Position numbers and translations under genes: made by a program. A DNA stretch of 64,000 nucleotides from Malaya genurostris. Its lineage: Eukaryota; Arthropoda; Insecta; Diptera; Culicidae. Below are positions 35,301-44,215 of this stretch, one piece after another. How positions within the stretch are numbered: the stretch's first letter is position 1; each line of letters starts with the position of its first letter. The notes beneath the pieces were generated by a model. The model saw nothing but the letters and a program-made list of their open reading frames with translations, had not been told where the DNA came from and made no database searches. The DNA lies in the NCBI RefSeq assembly GCF_030247185.1, contig NC_080572.1:183114866-183178865 (forward strand), in the 5' to 3' direction.

Positions 35301-35962
35301 TCTAGGGCTACATGATGGCTTCCGATACCGTAGTCCAAGATATTCGTAAACGTATCGAGTAGAAGTGATGTTGATACCATAACTAAATCGATGGCTGAAG
35401 GGGTTTTGCTTATATCCAAAGGAAAGTATGTAGGTTGACCATTATTCATGATGATTAGATTTTCTTCATTCGTTAGATCGTTAAGAATGGAGCCTTTTCC
35501 ATCTGAATGGCAGTTATCCCAAGAGTGATGATGTGAGTTGAAATCACCTCCAATTATTATCTTTCTAAATTTGGCTGTTGCTTTAAATATCATCTTCAAC
35601 TCATTTTCAAAATCTGATACTAGTATGCATGGCGACACGTACAGCGATACTGCCAGAATATCTTCAGCGATAAGATATCGACCCACTGTCTGTATTTTGC
35701 TAGAATAAGGTATTTGAACTTCTCTGGTTTTAATTTTTTTGTTTATTATTATTCCCGCGCCACCGTAACCGTCACTTCTAGAATTGAGAAATGTCAAGTA
35801 CCCTGGTATTTTGTATTTGGAGTGTTCAAACTCGATTTTACTCCAGCTCTCTGATATAAAACAGACATCGTATTTTTGTCCGAATAACACACGTGTTAAT
35901 TCTTCCTTGTGTTTCTCTAAACTTTGAATGTTAACCTGGAATATTCTAATATTGTCTGACAT
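32369..35962 (-). CDS. LINE ORF2: endonuclease, reverse transcriptase, RNase H
   Basis: 1197 aa. Residues about 1-230 form an APE-like endonuclease (start IRIFQVNIQSL, then IIGGDFNSHHHSWD and an SHH near its end). RT follows with FVDLTNAFN, GLPQGDVCSPTLFN and the catalytic FADD near residue 640. RNase H lies at about 915-1045, with its acidic residues in IIFTDAS, SAEIEAIW, IMTDSKSG and IPGHTGTTGNEIADRLAK. A CCHC-type knuckle CVNCNVIETAEHIIFAC is near residue 1135. The protein nicks target DNA and copies the element RNA at the nick. Its ATG follows the ORF1 stop directly (TAAATG), so translation by termination-reinitiation is likely. Confidence 0.95.
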   Translation of the reverse strand: MSDNIRIFQVNIQSLEKHKEELTRVLFGQKYDVCFISESWSKIEFEHSKYKIPGYLTFLNSRSDGYGGAGIIINKKIKTREVQIPYSSKIQTVGRYLIAEDILAVSLYVSPCILVSDFENELKMIFKATAKFRKIIIGGDFNSHHHSWDNCHSDGKGSILNDLTNEENLIIMNNGQPTYFPLDISKTPSAIDLVMVSTSLLLDTFTNILDYGIGSHHVALETVVQLSARQKPQYFINKKKIFEQVKNIDTDRVTSINDLQKAAKSIIKLSRQKNKYSPKFWWSDDVERAWKEKRVARSLFNKNGGIKELLDFKKKEAIFVKLKRESSKANFHNFVSSIDPQTPTTIIWDKLRKLTGGRRKNENVLVHTDKSLAYEFLDKHFPSEPYKDDNPARFADYDVITEDIWEKHLAKKTQGKSKISSPGSDGISYEMLKILKPNVRDNIIRDLNTIWRTKRIPTELKTIKVVAIPKPGKNPETLDGTRPISLVNCGIKLLNSAILDKLETVLENRKVLPELSFGFRKRTSTITCLEFVTNKIGQIKSKNCVAAIIFVDLTNAFNCVKVEKMEEILLNCSIPPEMVSWFVTFLTNRKILLQVSGETLTRFVSQGLPQGDVCSPTLFNIYTSEFHNIFVEGVTLVQFADDFAVIIEGASKEQVEERGEKFIRKFKSKAEELNLKMNLQKTKAMLFNSSPKDLDISIDDTKLETVRTHRYLGLVIDKLLRYGAHIRNLVYRLSERLNLIKVISGLKYGAHPQTMRMVYNALFKSCLDYGSTLYGSACKTNLEKIDVLNNQCLRKVTGCTKTTPINTLYAIAGQSPLEFRRLANTGKQLAKHYYRNSVVKQQIDTVTEQRKNHSFIQQIALKYLPILDLTTSSIISRKQWENIKIETELPEGLWRKKETNTRTLRQITLSLIHGKYTSRRIIFTDASRIWDSCGIGIYDDLTNFHLSLKLKNSVCIMSAEIEAIWVALQYLSRSGINNAVIMTDSKSGLEFIKSNIRARHRDETIERLLAMASTTGTTLQWIPGHTGTTGNEIADRLAKSALTQQNICKNKMFYHDVENFFRHETEVNTQQWYLEYAAIHGKGRKFFQFQNVIPNKPWYTGLKLSNIETRTLNRLAAGHDYSAYWLEKMKIQEDPFCVNCNVIETAEHIIFACNKYVQSRNKFMLNNFSNIYQVFATKNTTLLRNVVAFLEEINKPI

Positions 35963-37216
35963 TTACTTACGATTTGACTCGTTCAATTTATCTTTCTGAT
36001 TATTTCTGCTTCGTGATCTGTGTCTGCTACTCGATTCGTTCTTTCCTGTTCGGGGAACGGCACCTAAAACTGTGTAGGTATTTAGGCTATCCTGGGAAGT
36101 GTTTGTGTTGACACTTAATTGTTGTATTATCTCCTGCGATCGTTGTTCGTCAATTTTCTTAGCCCATCTTTCGTAGTCAGTGACTCGAAATTTGTTGAAG
36201 AGTGCTATTCCATCTCCAAGCTCTTTGTGGTCTTTCTTTTTTTTGTCTGCACATATTTCGGTCGATTCCATCTCCATCTCGGCAGTAATAGATCGTTTTT
36301 CTCCTTGCTGTTTCTTCTTGTAGCTTGGTTTTGAAGTAAATTGGCCGGCTACCATGTCCGCATATGATTGCGGCAGTGCAGGATAATCTTCTTCGTTTTC
36401 TAATACATCATATCTGTTATATGTGTAGATAGGATGCTGTTCCTTAGCTTCCATATATGTTAGAGTTGTTCGTGCCATAATTGTTTTGATGTTTCGCTGT
36501 CGGATTCGTTCTGGGCATTCCATGTGCGATGTGAGATGATCGGTTTTGCAGTAAAAACATTTCGTATGGCATTCTGTTTCAGTATTTTCGTGCACCAGCG
36601 AGCAGGTCGAGCAACGTTTCTTAGACTTGCAGTTTTCCGTACGATGGTTATATCTTAAGCAGTTATGACATAAGATGGGTTTATTTATAAAAGGACGGAC
36701 TGTATTGACACAACAGAACATGCGAATATCTTTTGGCAGCTTGCTTGCGCGGAATATAATACCAATTCGGTTGGTTGGAATTTTTTCCCCGTTATTGTAA
36801 CGATGTAGTCTGTTGATGTTGATAATCGGGAGCTCGCTTTTGATGTTCTCTCTGATCTCGTCCATGGTCATTTCTACCGGAACTCCAGCAACCACGCCGG
36901 AAACGGAAATGAAACTCCGTGGAATGTATGCTTTATAATTATTTTCCTTGAGTGCTTCATCTTTTTGCAACAGATTTGCCGACTGACGCGTTGACATGAA
37001 AACAATGAGCTTGTATTTTCCAAGTGGCCGGATGTTAATTATATTCTGTCGGTAATATTCTGATTTCGTCATCAAATATCCAAATGTCAATTTATTTATG
37101 CGTAGGTTGTCATTTTTATTGTCCAGCAGTTGTACTATGACTCTGTACGGTGCGCTGTCCGAATCATTGTATTCGTATTCTTGGTAAGCGCGCCCCCTGT
37201 CCGGCGGCTTCGCCAT
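35963..37216 (-). CDS. LINE ORF1: Gag-like RNA-binding protein with CCHC knuckles
   Basis: 417 aa, uninterrupted. Three zinc-knuckle-like motifs in a row near residues 190-240: CHNCLRYNHRTENC, CSTCSLVHENTETEC and CFYCKTDHLTSHMEC. The N-terminal half resembles the RRM-like gag region of I/Jockey ORF1 proteins (start MAKPPDRGRAYQEYEY); the C-terminal third is basic and Ser/Arg-rich (SSRHRSRSRNN). It would package the element RNA into RNP. Its TAA abuts the ORF2 start. Confidence 0.9.
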   Translation of the reverse strand: MAKPPDRGRAYQEYEYNDSDSAPYRVIVQLLDNKNDNLRINKLTFGYLMTKSEYYRQNIINIRPLGKYKLIVFMSTRQSANLLQKDEALKENNYKAYIPRSFISVSGVVAGVPVEMTMDEIRENIKSELPIININRLHRYNNGEKIPTNRIGIIFRASKLPKDIRMFCCVNTVRPFINKPILCHNCLRYNHRTENCKSKKRCSTCSLVHENTETECHTKCFYCKTDHLTSHMECPERIRQRNIKTIMARTTLTYMEAKEQHPIYTYNRYDVLENEEDYPALPQSYADMVAGQFTSKPSYKKKQQGEKRSITAEMEMESTEICADKKKKDHKELGDGIALFNKFRVTDYERWAKKIDEQRSQEIIQQLSVNTNTSQDSLNTYTVLGAVPRTGKNESSSRHRSRSRNNQKDKLNESNRK

Positions 37217-37929
37217 ACTGTATTTTACGGTGAAAACTGTATTTCCTGATGAAATTCAACTTTCCGAAAAAAGATAACACAAGTTTAAATAAGTTATTCT
37301 ATTGTCGCTTCTAATTTAACGTCTAATTCACTGATTTTTCTAGATTTTTTCGCTCCTTTAAAAAAAACCAATATGGCGCACTCAAAAAGTCCGAACCGAA
37401 TGGAACGCAAGTCGATCGAGTAATGTTCGAAATTTTAACAACTCGAACGAATGATATTCGAGTTCATACCCAACTCGAACGGAATGCAGAATGGAAATTG
37501 CACATTCGATCGGAATATTTCGAATCGATCGACGTACAGAATAGGGATGAATATAATATATTATAAAACAATATATAAAATAACAGTTAATGTAGAGTGT
37601 CAGTTATGCTCTTCTATCTTCGCAATACTGCAGGAAGTAGAATATTTCTGTTCTAATAACAATAATAATATACACATCTATAAAAATAATATATGTTATT
37701 ATTATTGATGACAAATCAATAATAATAACAATAAATATAATAATGAAAATAATAATAAAAAACAATATAATATAGTACAATGAAATATATACTAAATAAT
37801 AGAATGAATAAAATGATATGTTGCGATATGCTATGATATTATATTACTTGAATTTATATGTCCTTCTCATCCTCTCATTCTGCCATCAACGCATTCCATC
37901 GACCAATTGTCACCACAGACACACGTGTA

Positions 37930-38637
37930 CACGCTTAAAAATAGTTACTCAAAAATGAGTAAGATCTCACTCATCTACAGAAAAAGTGGAACAACTCTAA
38001 TTTAGAGTAACTCCAAAGTTACTCAAATTTGAGTTCTTCCACTGGAAACGATATTTGGGTAAAATCTACTCATTTACTGAGTAATACTTTATTCGTACAT
38101 GTACAAAAACAGAGTAACTATCACTCAAATTTTGTGTGAAATTTTATTTCACATATACCAAATTTGCAAAAAAATTGCTCCTTTTCTGAGTGTATTGTAT
38201 TAAAATGTTTAATAATTGAACTCAATACTATATCAAGTGGTGGTCGCTTGGAGTAGTGTGTTATGCTCAGGCACCAATCATACACTTATTCCTCATAAAT
38301 GACATTTGAGCATATTCGTTTCCATTCTAAAGCACAACACGAAGCTGATCATTCCGGTTTTTGCAGACACAACACCGTTTGTGTTGATCGACTCACCCTC
38401 GAAATACGCGTCTCACTAACAAAAAATACAACCTGTTGCTACAAATGGTTATTACAACTTTTAGACTTATCGCGAATGCGAATAGTAACTATAAAACGAG
38501 ATTTTGCGTTAAACTCAAATTTAGAGTAGGAGTTACTCAATATCATTGATGATAACTACTCAATTTTTGACGTTTCCATGTATCATTTGAAAATGAGTAA
38601 CTAGTACTCAAACTTTGAGTAACTTTTTCTAAGCGTG
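37930..38637. mobile_element. 708-bp TIR element, copy 1 (TA target)
   Basis: Inverted ends CACGCTTAAAAATAGTTACT and AGTAACTTTTTCTAAGCGTG, each flanked by TA (37928-37929, 38638-38639). Internal ACTCAAA/TTTGAGT motifs recur in both orientations near the ends. The copy at 46734-47431 is nearly identical. A 76-codon frame (38299-38529) is shared between copies but has no transposase features. The TA duplication suggests mobilisation by a Tc1/mariner-superfamily transposase. Confidence 0.85.
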
Positions 38638-38779
38638 TAGGAATGAAACAGGAACCAGTAGGACCAAGCTCACCTTGTGACGACCTTGATATTTAGTTAA
38701 AAGTTACTTCAAAAATGATAACTTATAAGGAAAACAAATTTATATTTTGCGCAGAGGTACGTAGTACTACTCATAATAA

Positions 38780-39060
38780 ACCCTATAATATAATATAATA
38801 TAATATAATATAATATAATACAACATAATGCAATACAATATAACATAATATAATAGAATACAATAAATATAATATAATATAATATAATACAATATAATAT
38901 GATATAATGCAATGCAGTATAATACCATACAACGTAGTATATAATAACATAAAATAGTGTAAGACGATAATATATGAAATAATATGCTATGATACAATAT
39001 AACAGTTAATGTCGCAGTGTAAATTACGCTCTTCTAATAATAATAATAATAATAATAATA
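38780..39060. repeat. TAATA-type AT-rich array with (ATA)n
   Basis: Degenerate TAATA/TATAATA units followed by about nine AAT trinucleotides (39034-39060). It is the internal AT array of the retroelement family seen also at 15740-16300. Confidence 0.85.
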
Positions 39061-39310
39061 CATGATGTAATAAACAACAGAATTATATGTTGTAATATAC
39101 TATGATAAACACTGCACTTTAGGATGGGCTTCAACCTACAAGCCATTTCGCACCCTCTCATTCTGCTACTAACGCAGAAGGCGATAGCACCCAGTCGACG
39201 CCGTTCTATTGACCAAATGTCATCATAGATGCTCGGGGAGGCATGAGATAGGGACTTGTGAGGACTTAGTTATCTCACCATTTGACGACCCGCAGTAGGC
39301 GTGTGTGTTG

Positions 39311-40500
39311 GTCCCAAATTCTCTCCAAGTTTTAGAAAAGATGAACTCACACATTTTCTAGTAAATAATAAATTGCTAACATTTTACAGCCTACATTTAT
39401 AATGAGAGTTTCGTTGTGCAGTGTCGTGCTCGAAAGGAAACCATTCTGGCAACGTCTTAAGGACGGTAATAAAAGCTCATTTATTGCTTCATGTCCCATC
39501 GCTTGCTTAGAACGAATCCTATATCTCATAACCATTAAAACTCAGTGACACCTACGGAAGAGTCTAACGAGTCGCCGTCTTTTCATAAAGTAGGAAAAGG
39601 ATTCCTTTCTTTTATATACATTCCTTTCATTATATATCCATTATTCTAACTTGTGAACAATGGTGAGGGGGAGATAAACGCAATGGTGTCTATTATGCTG
39701 CTGAATTATGTTGTTTTAATCCACCTAGTGGTGTAATGGTGCTTTTTCCATAAACATTTCACATTGGACATCTTGAATAACTGTCTCCGGAACCGGAATC
39801 GGGAGACTGTCGAAGTTGCAGCAGTAAATTGCAGACCTACAACTTCGACTAATTTTACAATCTGATTCGAAAATTTCGAACTTTTCCATATCAGTCTAGA
39901 CATTTTTATCTTTCATTATAGTATCTTTACCTCAGCATCGTATTTAACAAAAATCATACACCGGTAACAGACAGTCATGTGTGCTCGGTGGTGATGAATA
40001 CGATTGTGTTTTCAAAATCGTGTTGTTGGTTTTCGTTTTCTTTATTGTGTTTTTCACATAGCGTGCTTCGTTCGTAGACGCGGTGTTGTGTTTTCTTCTT
40101 TCGTATCACTGCATATATGCACCGGTGCGCTTTATAAGACGGTTTTAAATTTGGTACACTCATCATCTTGGAATTTCGGAACCATAAGTCAGATCCGGAA
40201 GAAATTCAGAAGTTATGTATGGAATCATAAGACCAACATAATTTGAAACTAAGTTTGCAAAAATCGGTCAATCCATCACTGAGGAAAGTGAGTTCGTTCC
40301 TTTTTAGACTTTGTGACCACTATTTCCGGTGCTTCTGAAAACATCCCTCCCATTGGTTGGTGGACTTGACGGTATTGCAAACATCATCACATACAATCAA
40401 TTAGCGTTACAGTTTGATAAAGATATGCATTACAGCTTTTAGTTTCATAATTGAATTGAATGAATAATATATGGAACGACTTGAATAATATGTTGATTGC
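39311..40500. other. Intergenic, degenerate repeats only
   Basis: No gene recognised. An inverted, decayed fragment of the GATGGCTGAACCGAT family lies at about 40170-40300 (CATAAGTCAGATCCGGAAG, AAAATCGGTCAATCC). The motif ATCCACCTAGTGGTGTAATG at 39719 belongs to another dispersed repeat. Confidence 0.4.
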
Positions 40501-41376
40501 ATTACGCTCCAACATCCGGGGTTGGAGAGGCCGGTAGGCCGGTTAGCTCTTTTTGCCTTTTACATATATAAAGGTTACGAAAGGTTTTTGCCTTTTACAT
40601 ATATAAAGGTTACGACTTTTGAACCGAGGCCCGGAGGGCCGAGTGTCATATACCATTCGACTCAGTTCGTCGAGTACGCAAAATGTCTGTGTGTGTATGT
40701 GCGTATGTGTGTATGTAACGTTTTTTTGTACTAACTTTTCTCGGAGATGGCTGAATCGATTTTCACAAACTTAGATTCAAATGAAAGGTCTTGTGGTCCC
40801 ATACAAAATTCTTGATCATTATTTGAATCCGACCTCCGGTTCCGGAATTATGGGGTAAAATGTGCAAAAAAAGTGAAAATAAGTGCACTAACTTTTCTCA
40901 GAGATGGCTGAACCGATTTTCACAAACTTGGGTTCAAATGAAAGGTTTTGTAGTCCCATACAAAATTCCTGAATATTGTTTGGATCCGACTTCCGGTTCC
41001 GGAGTTATGGGGTCAAATGTGCAAAAAAATGAAAACATTTTTTCTAGCTTTTCTCATAGATGGCGCGACCGATTTTCATAAATTTAGGTTCAAATGAAAG
41101 GTCCTGTGGTCCCATACGTAATTCCTGAATTTCATCTGGATCCGACTTCCGGATTCGGAAATATAAGGTAAAGTGTGTTAAAAATTGTATACCATTACTG
41201 AAAAGGGCGAAAAACCGAAAAAGTTTTCTAAATCGACCTCAAATCTTCTCCAATTAATAGTTTTTATCAGTAGACGGTCAAACAAACCGATTTCGGTTAT
41301 TCTTTTTAGGAATCGAAGAAAATTATTTTTAAGAATACCACAGTATTATATATGATGGTATGATTGATATGAGAAA
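40500..41376 (+). repeat. Tandem array of the GATGGCTGAACCGAT repeat, period about 156 bp
   Basis: Three adjacent units start near 40731, 40888 and 41045. Each carries TTTTCTC.GAGATGGCTGAA, then TTTTCACAAACTT, TCAAATGAAAGGT, GTCCCATACAAAATTC and GATCCGACTTCCGG in the same order. Upstream are a 30-bp direct duplicate (40551-40580 and 40586-40615), the palindromic GGCCCGGAGGGCC (40631) and TCAGTTCGTCGAGTACGC. The unit ends with a TATGAGAAAGGCATcatt motif into which the Ty3 element inserted. The family is scattered through the window; its mobility class is unknown to me. Confidence 0.8.
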
Positions 41377-41381
41377 GGCAT

Positions 41382-41473
41382 TGTTGGGATTAAATAAAAC
41401 CACGTGTGTAAGTTGGGAGCTCACTTTATTAACTGACCGCATATCCGTGTTGCTAGTATTACCAATCACAACA
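41382..41473 (-). repeat. 3' LTR of the Ty3 element
   Basis: 92 bp, identical by eye to the 5' LTR. In sense (minus) orientation it contains an AATAAA polyadenylation hexamer and the CACGTG E-box palindrome. Confidence 0.95.
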
Positions 41474-41545
41474 TATCTTCCTTATTTTATTAAAAGTCGT
41501 AGAATCCATATATTAAAAGCATAGAAATGAAATTATTATTTAATT

Positions 41546-44206
41546 TTACGGTGTGTAATCATTAAACCATTTGGGAGCCCTTACTTCTCGTCTTGGTCGT
41601 AACTCAATTTTACCTTGGACTTTTTCTTCTTGTACAGATTGACGTACGGGTGTTAGAATGTTGTTTTTCGTTGATGCCGCTACGGACTGATTATCTGGTT
41701 GTGTAATTTCCGTGACCCCGTAGCGTGTTTCTCTCTGTTTTGCAGTGTTTACAAATGGTTTCACATGAGATGTGTTTCTTTTGTAACTTTGTCCATCTGG
41801 TGTTTCAAGGGTTAGACTGTTTGAACAACGACTAACGATTTTTGCTGGAGTCGGTAAAAACTTCGATGCGAGTTTGTCCTGTAGTGTCGTGTTTTTCATT
41901 AATACTGTGTCACCAACAGTAACTGTGGATTCCTTGGCACCGACTCGCTTATCCCTGATCTCCTTTGCGTGACATTTTGCTAATAGATCGCGATCTCTCA
42001 ACTCACCGTCGTCCCAGGCATCATGAACATGAGGAATTACATCACGAAAACGTCTTCCGAACATCAGCTGTGCGGGAGATACACCTGTTACCGAGTGCGG
42101 CGTTACCGCATACATGTACAAGTATTCCTGGAGTGCTTCCTTCCAATCAGTTCCTTGTTGCCTGCTAATTTTCAGTACTTTAAGAAACGATCGGTTCTGC
42201 CTCTCAACTTCCCCGTTTGCACTCGGCCAATACGGTGTAGTGTGCAGCAGTTTTATACCACGGTCTACACAGTAATCTTTTAACTCCTGACTCGAGAAGT
42301 TTTTTGCATTATCGAACGTGAGTGCGTATGGCAATCCCAGCTTAGTGAAGTTCTGCTTCAGGACACGAATGACGTCGCTGGAGGTAGTCCGTTTCATAGG
42401 CTCAGCGAGCACATAACGACTGTATAGATCGATCAATATAAACAAATAATTACCATTTGGAAGTGGTCCGAGGAAATCGCCAGCTAAATGTACCCAGGGA
42501 GCAGACGGTAATTCTCTTATGCGCATGGGTTCTGGTTTATCAAACGGTGCTACTAGTTGGCAATCAAAACACTCTTTGCACTTTTGCTCGGCCTGCGCGT
42601 CTATGCCCGGCCACCAAACTGCTACACGAAGTCTTCTTTTCATCTTCTCACGGCCAGGGTGACCGCAATGGGCCAGCGATAAGACCGTTTCTCGCAGATT
42701 ACTTGGAACAACAACGCGGTTTTTTCTCAGCAGCACCTCTCCCGCGAAGCACAGCTCGGACTTGAACGGCATGTACTTTTTTACATCATTCCATATATCG
42801 TTATGGAGAGCACGTTTTACTTCTTGAATCTCCTTGTCATCCTGAGAATACATGATCATCACGTTCATTGTTACCGCGGGCGGTTTATTAATTTGAACAA
42901 TGGAGTATAACTCTTTTTCAGTTCGCCTATCAAATGTGTTTTCTCGCAGAACTTCGGAGAGCCGAGACAACGGGTCGGCGATATTAATTTTACCGGGCAC
43001 GTGAGTAATTTTATATCGAAATGATTGCATTCTTAGAATCCACCTTTCTTGACGTTGATTCGGTGTCGACTTTTCGTTGAAAATATTCAACAGCGGCTTA
43101 TGGTCAGTCATGATGATAAATTCGAGGCCTTTTAGATACATCTGAAAACGCTCGGCCGCCCACACGATAGCCAGAGCCTCCTTATCTAATGTTGAGTATT
43201 TTTTTTCTGTGGCGGAAAGGCTCTTGCTCGCATAGCTAATGACTCGTGGCATTTTGTTTATAGTCTGGAGTAACACAGCACCCAATCCGCAGTCGCTCGC
43301 ATCCGTTATCAATGTGGTAGGATAAGTAGGACTGTAATATCCCAAGTGTTTGGGATTTGATAACGCTGTTTTTATCCTGTCAAAAGATTGTTCACTTTCG
43401 TCTGTCCAACGGAATTTAGAACCTTTTAGAGTCATTTCCCGAAGAGGGGAAGAGATCGTGGATAAGTTTGGGATAAATCTTCCCACATAGTTTGCCAGCC
43501 CTAAAAAGCTTCGCATTTCTACCGCATTACGTGGTCGACGAAAAGACTTTATCGCGCTTATTTTGTCGTTCATGGGAAGAATCCCGCTCTCGGATAACGT
43601 GTGTCCCATAAAATTCACAGAATGTTGACCAATTTCGCATTTTTCCATATTAACTGTGAGGCCATGCTTTTTCAGTCTGGTCATTACTGCAAGGACTCTC
43701 CTGTCGTGTTCGTCCTTCGTAGCTCCGAAAACCAGTATGTCATCGATGAACACTTTGGTGCCTGGTAAGCCTTTCAGAATGCGTTCTATTTCGCGTTGGA
43801 AGATCTCCGCCGCGCAGCTCATGCCGAACATCAATCTTTTGTACCTGTAGTAGGCGTTTGGTGTAACAAACGTTGTAATCTCCCTGGACGCGGGGGCCAA
43901 TTCAATCTGGTGGAATGCCTTTATGAGATCGATCTTGCTGAATATTTTTGCCCCTTCGAGATGTGGCATTATCTCCTCGAACGTCGGCAAAGGATGGCGC
44001 TCTGGAATAATAGCTTTGTTTGCTTGCCGCATATCTATACAAAGACGAACGTTTCGCCCTCCGTCTTTAGGTGTGACTACCAACGGTGACGCCCAGGTTA
44101 TTTTCAACGGAGCTGGCTCGATAATGTCTTGTTTCAGTAAATCGTCTAACTTGTCCTGAACCAGGCTCTGTAAAGGAATCGGTAGACGGCGGCATGGTTG
44201 TTGCAC
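41546..44206 (-). CDS. Ty3 Pol part: reverse transcriptase, RNase H, integrase
   Basis: About 886 codons in the same frame as the upstream Gag-protease frame, from which only one TAA (44216-44218) separates it. RT catalytic motif FIDDIL; RNase H with ITDASDCGLG, DKEALAIVWA and MTDHKPL; integrase with an HHCC zinc region ending CKECFDC, then catalytic Asp in LAGDFLGP, Asp in TFDNAKNF and Glu in NGEVERQN. There is no ATG between the stop and the RT fold, so it can be made only by readthrough of the stop or not at all. The listed start is the GTG following the stop. Confidence 0.92.
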   Translation of the reverse strand: MQQPCRRLPIPLQSLVQDKLDDLLKQDIIEPAPLKITWASPLVVTPKDGGRNVRLCIDMRQANKAIIPERHPLPTFEEIMPHLEGAKIFSKIDLIKAFHQIELAPASREITTFVTPNAYYRYKRLMFGMSCAAEIFQREIERILKGLPGTKVFIDDILVFGATKDEHDRRVLAVMTRLKKHGLTVNMEKCEIGQHSVNFMGHTLSESGILPMNDKISAIKSFRRPRNAVEMRSFLGLANYVGRFIPNLSTISSPLREMTLKGSKFRWTDESEQSFDRIKTALSNPKHLGYYSPTYPTTLITDASDCGLGAVLLQTINKMPRVISYASKSLSATEKKYSTLDKEALAIVWAAERFQMYLKGLEFIIMTDHKPLLNIFNEKSTPNQRQERWILRMQSFRYKITHVPGKINIADPLSRLSEVLRENTFDRRTEKELYSIVQINKPPAVTMNVMIMYSQDDKEIQEVKRALHNDIWNDVKKYMPFKSELCFAGEVLLRKNRVVVPSNLRETVLSLAHCGHPGREKMKRRLRVAVWWPGIDAQAEQKCKECFDCQLVAPFDKPEPMRIRELPSAPWVHLAGDFLGPLPNGNYLFILIDLYSRYVLAEPMKRTTSSDVIRVLKQNFTKLGLPYALTFDNAKNFSSQELKDYCVDRGIKLLHTTPYWPSANGEVERQNRSFLKVLKISRQQGTDWKEALQEYLYMYAVTPHSVTGVSPAQLMFGRRFRDVIPHVHDAWDDGELRDRDLLAKCHAKEIRDKRVGAKESTVTVGDTVLMKNTTLQDKLASKFLPTPAKIVSRCSNSLTLETPDGQSYKRNTSHVKPFVNTAKQRETRYGVTEITQPDNQSVAASTKNNILTPVRQSVQEEKVQGKIELRPRREVRAPKWFNDYTP

Positions 44207-44215
44207 GGGAGTGAC

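Larger units (their letters stand above)
32226..37402 (-). mobile_element. Full-length I-group LINE, 5.2 kb, intact
   Basis: The two ORFs are uninterrupted. GAACGCAAGTC is duplicated outside both ends (32215-32225 and 37403-37413), an 11-bp target duplication. On the minus strand it has a 186-bp 5' UTR, ORF1, ORF2, a 143-bp 3' UTR and a (GAA)7 tail instead of poly(A). Presence of APE-type endonuclease, RT and RNase H places it in the I superfamily (I, Loa, Outcast or ingi-like); I cannot choose the clade without a tree. Intact frames and a perfect duplication point to a recent, possibly still competent copy. Confidence 0.92.
31960..37549. mobile_element. Long-arm MITE split by a LINE insertion
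   Basis: It starts CACCCCGATTCTG and ends CAGAATAGGGATG; AAT flanks it at 31957-31959 and 37550-37552, as for the related copy at 2409-2588. Without the LINE it is about 400 bp. Left and right arms remain homologous in inverted orientation over roughly 130 bp (shared CATTCCGTTCGA-type blocks), so it is a foldback-like MITE. It sits inside the AT-rich part of a retroelement. Confidence 0.75.
31461..39290 (-). mobile_element. Composite retroelement insertion bounded by a 20-bp target duplication
   Basis: The 20 bases CGCAGTAGGCGTGTGTGTTG occur at 31441-31460 and again at 39291-39310. Just inside are the 3' end (AACTGATGGTGGCTTCACTT on the minus strand) and the 5' end (GGTCGTCAAATGGTGAGATA) of the retroelement family also seen at 15361-16495. 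Inside are AT-rich arrays, a MITE with an intact LINE, and a TIR element. An internal partial duplicate of the 5' region (37860-38700) suggests an originally tandem or rearranged copy. Confidence 0.7.

Noticed and set aside
38299..38529. 76-codon frame shared by both TIR elements (also 47060-47323)
   Set aside because: The copies are too similar for conservation to mean selection, and the frame lacks transposase features.
40731..41190. Regularly repeated units considered as a CRISPR-like array
   Set aside because: Units are contiguous 156-bp tandem repeats without spacers, in eukaryotic DNA.
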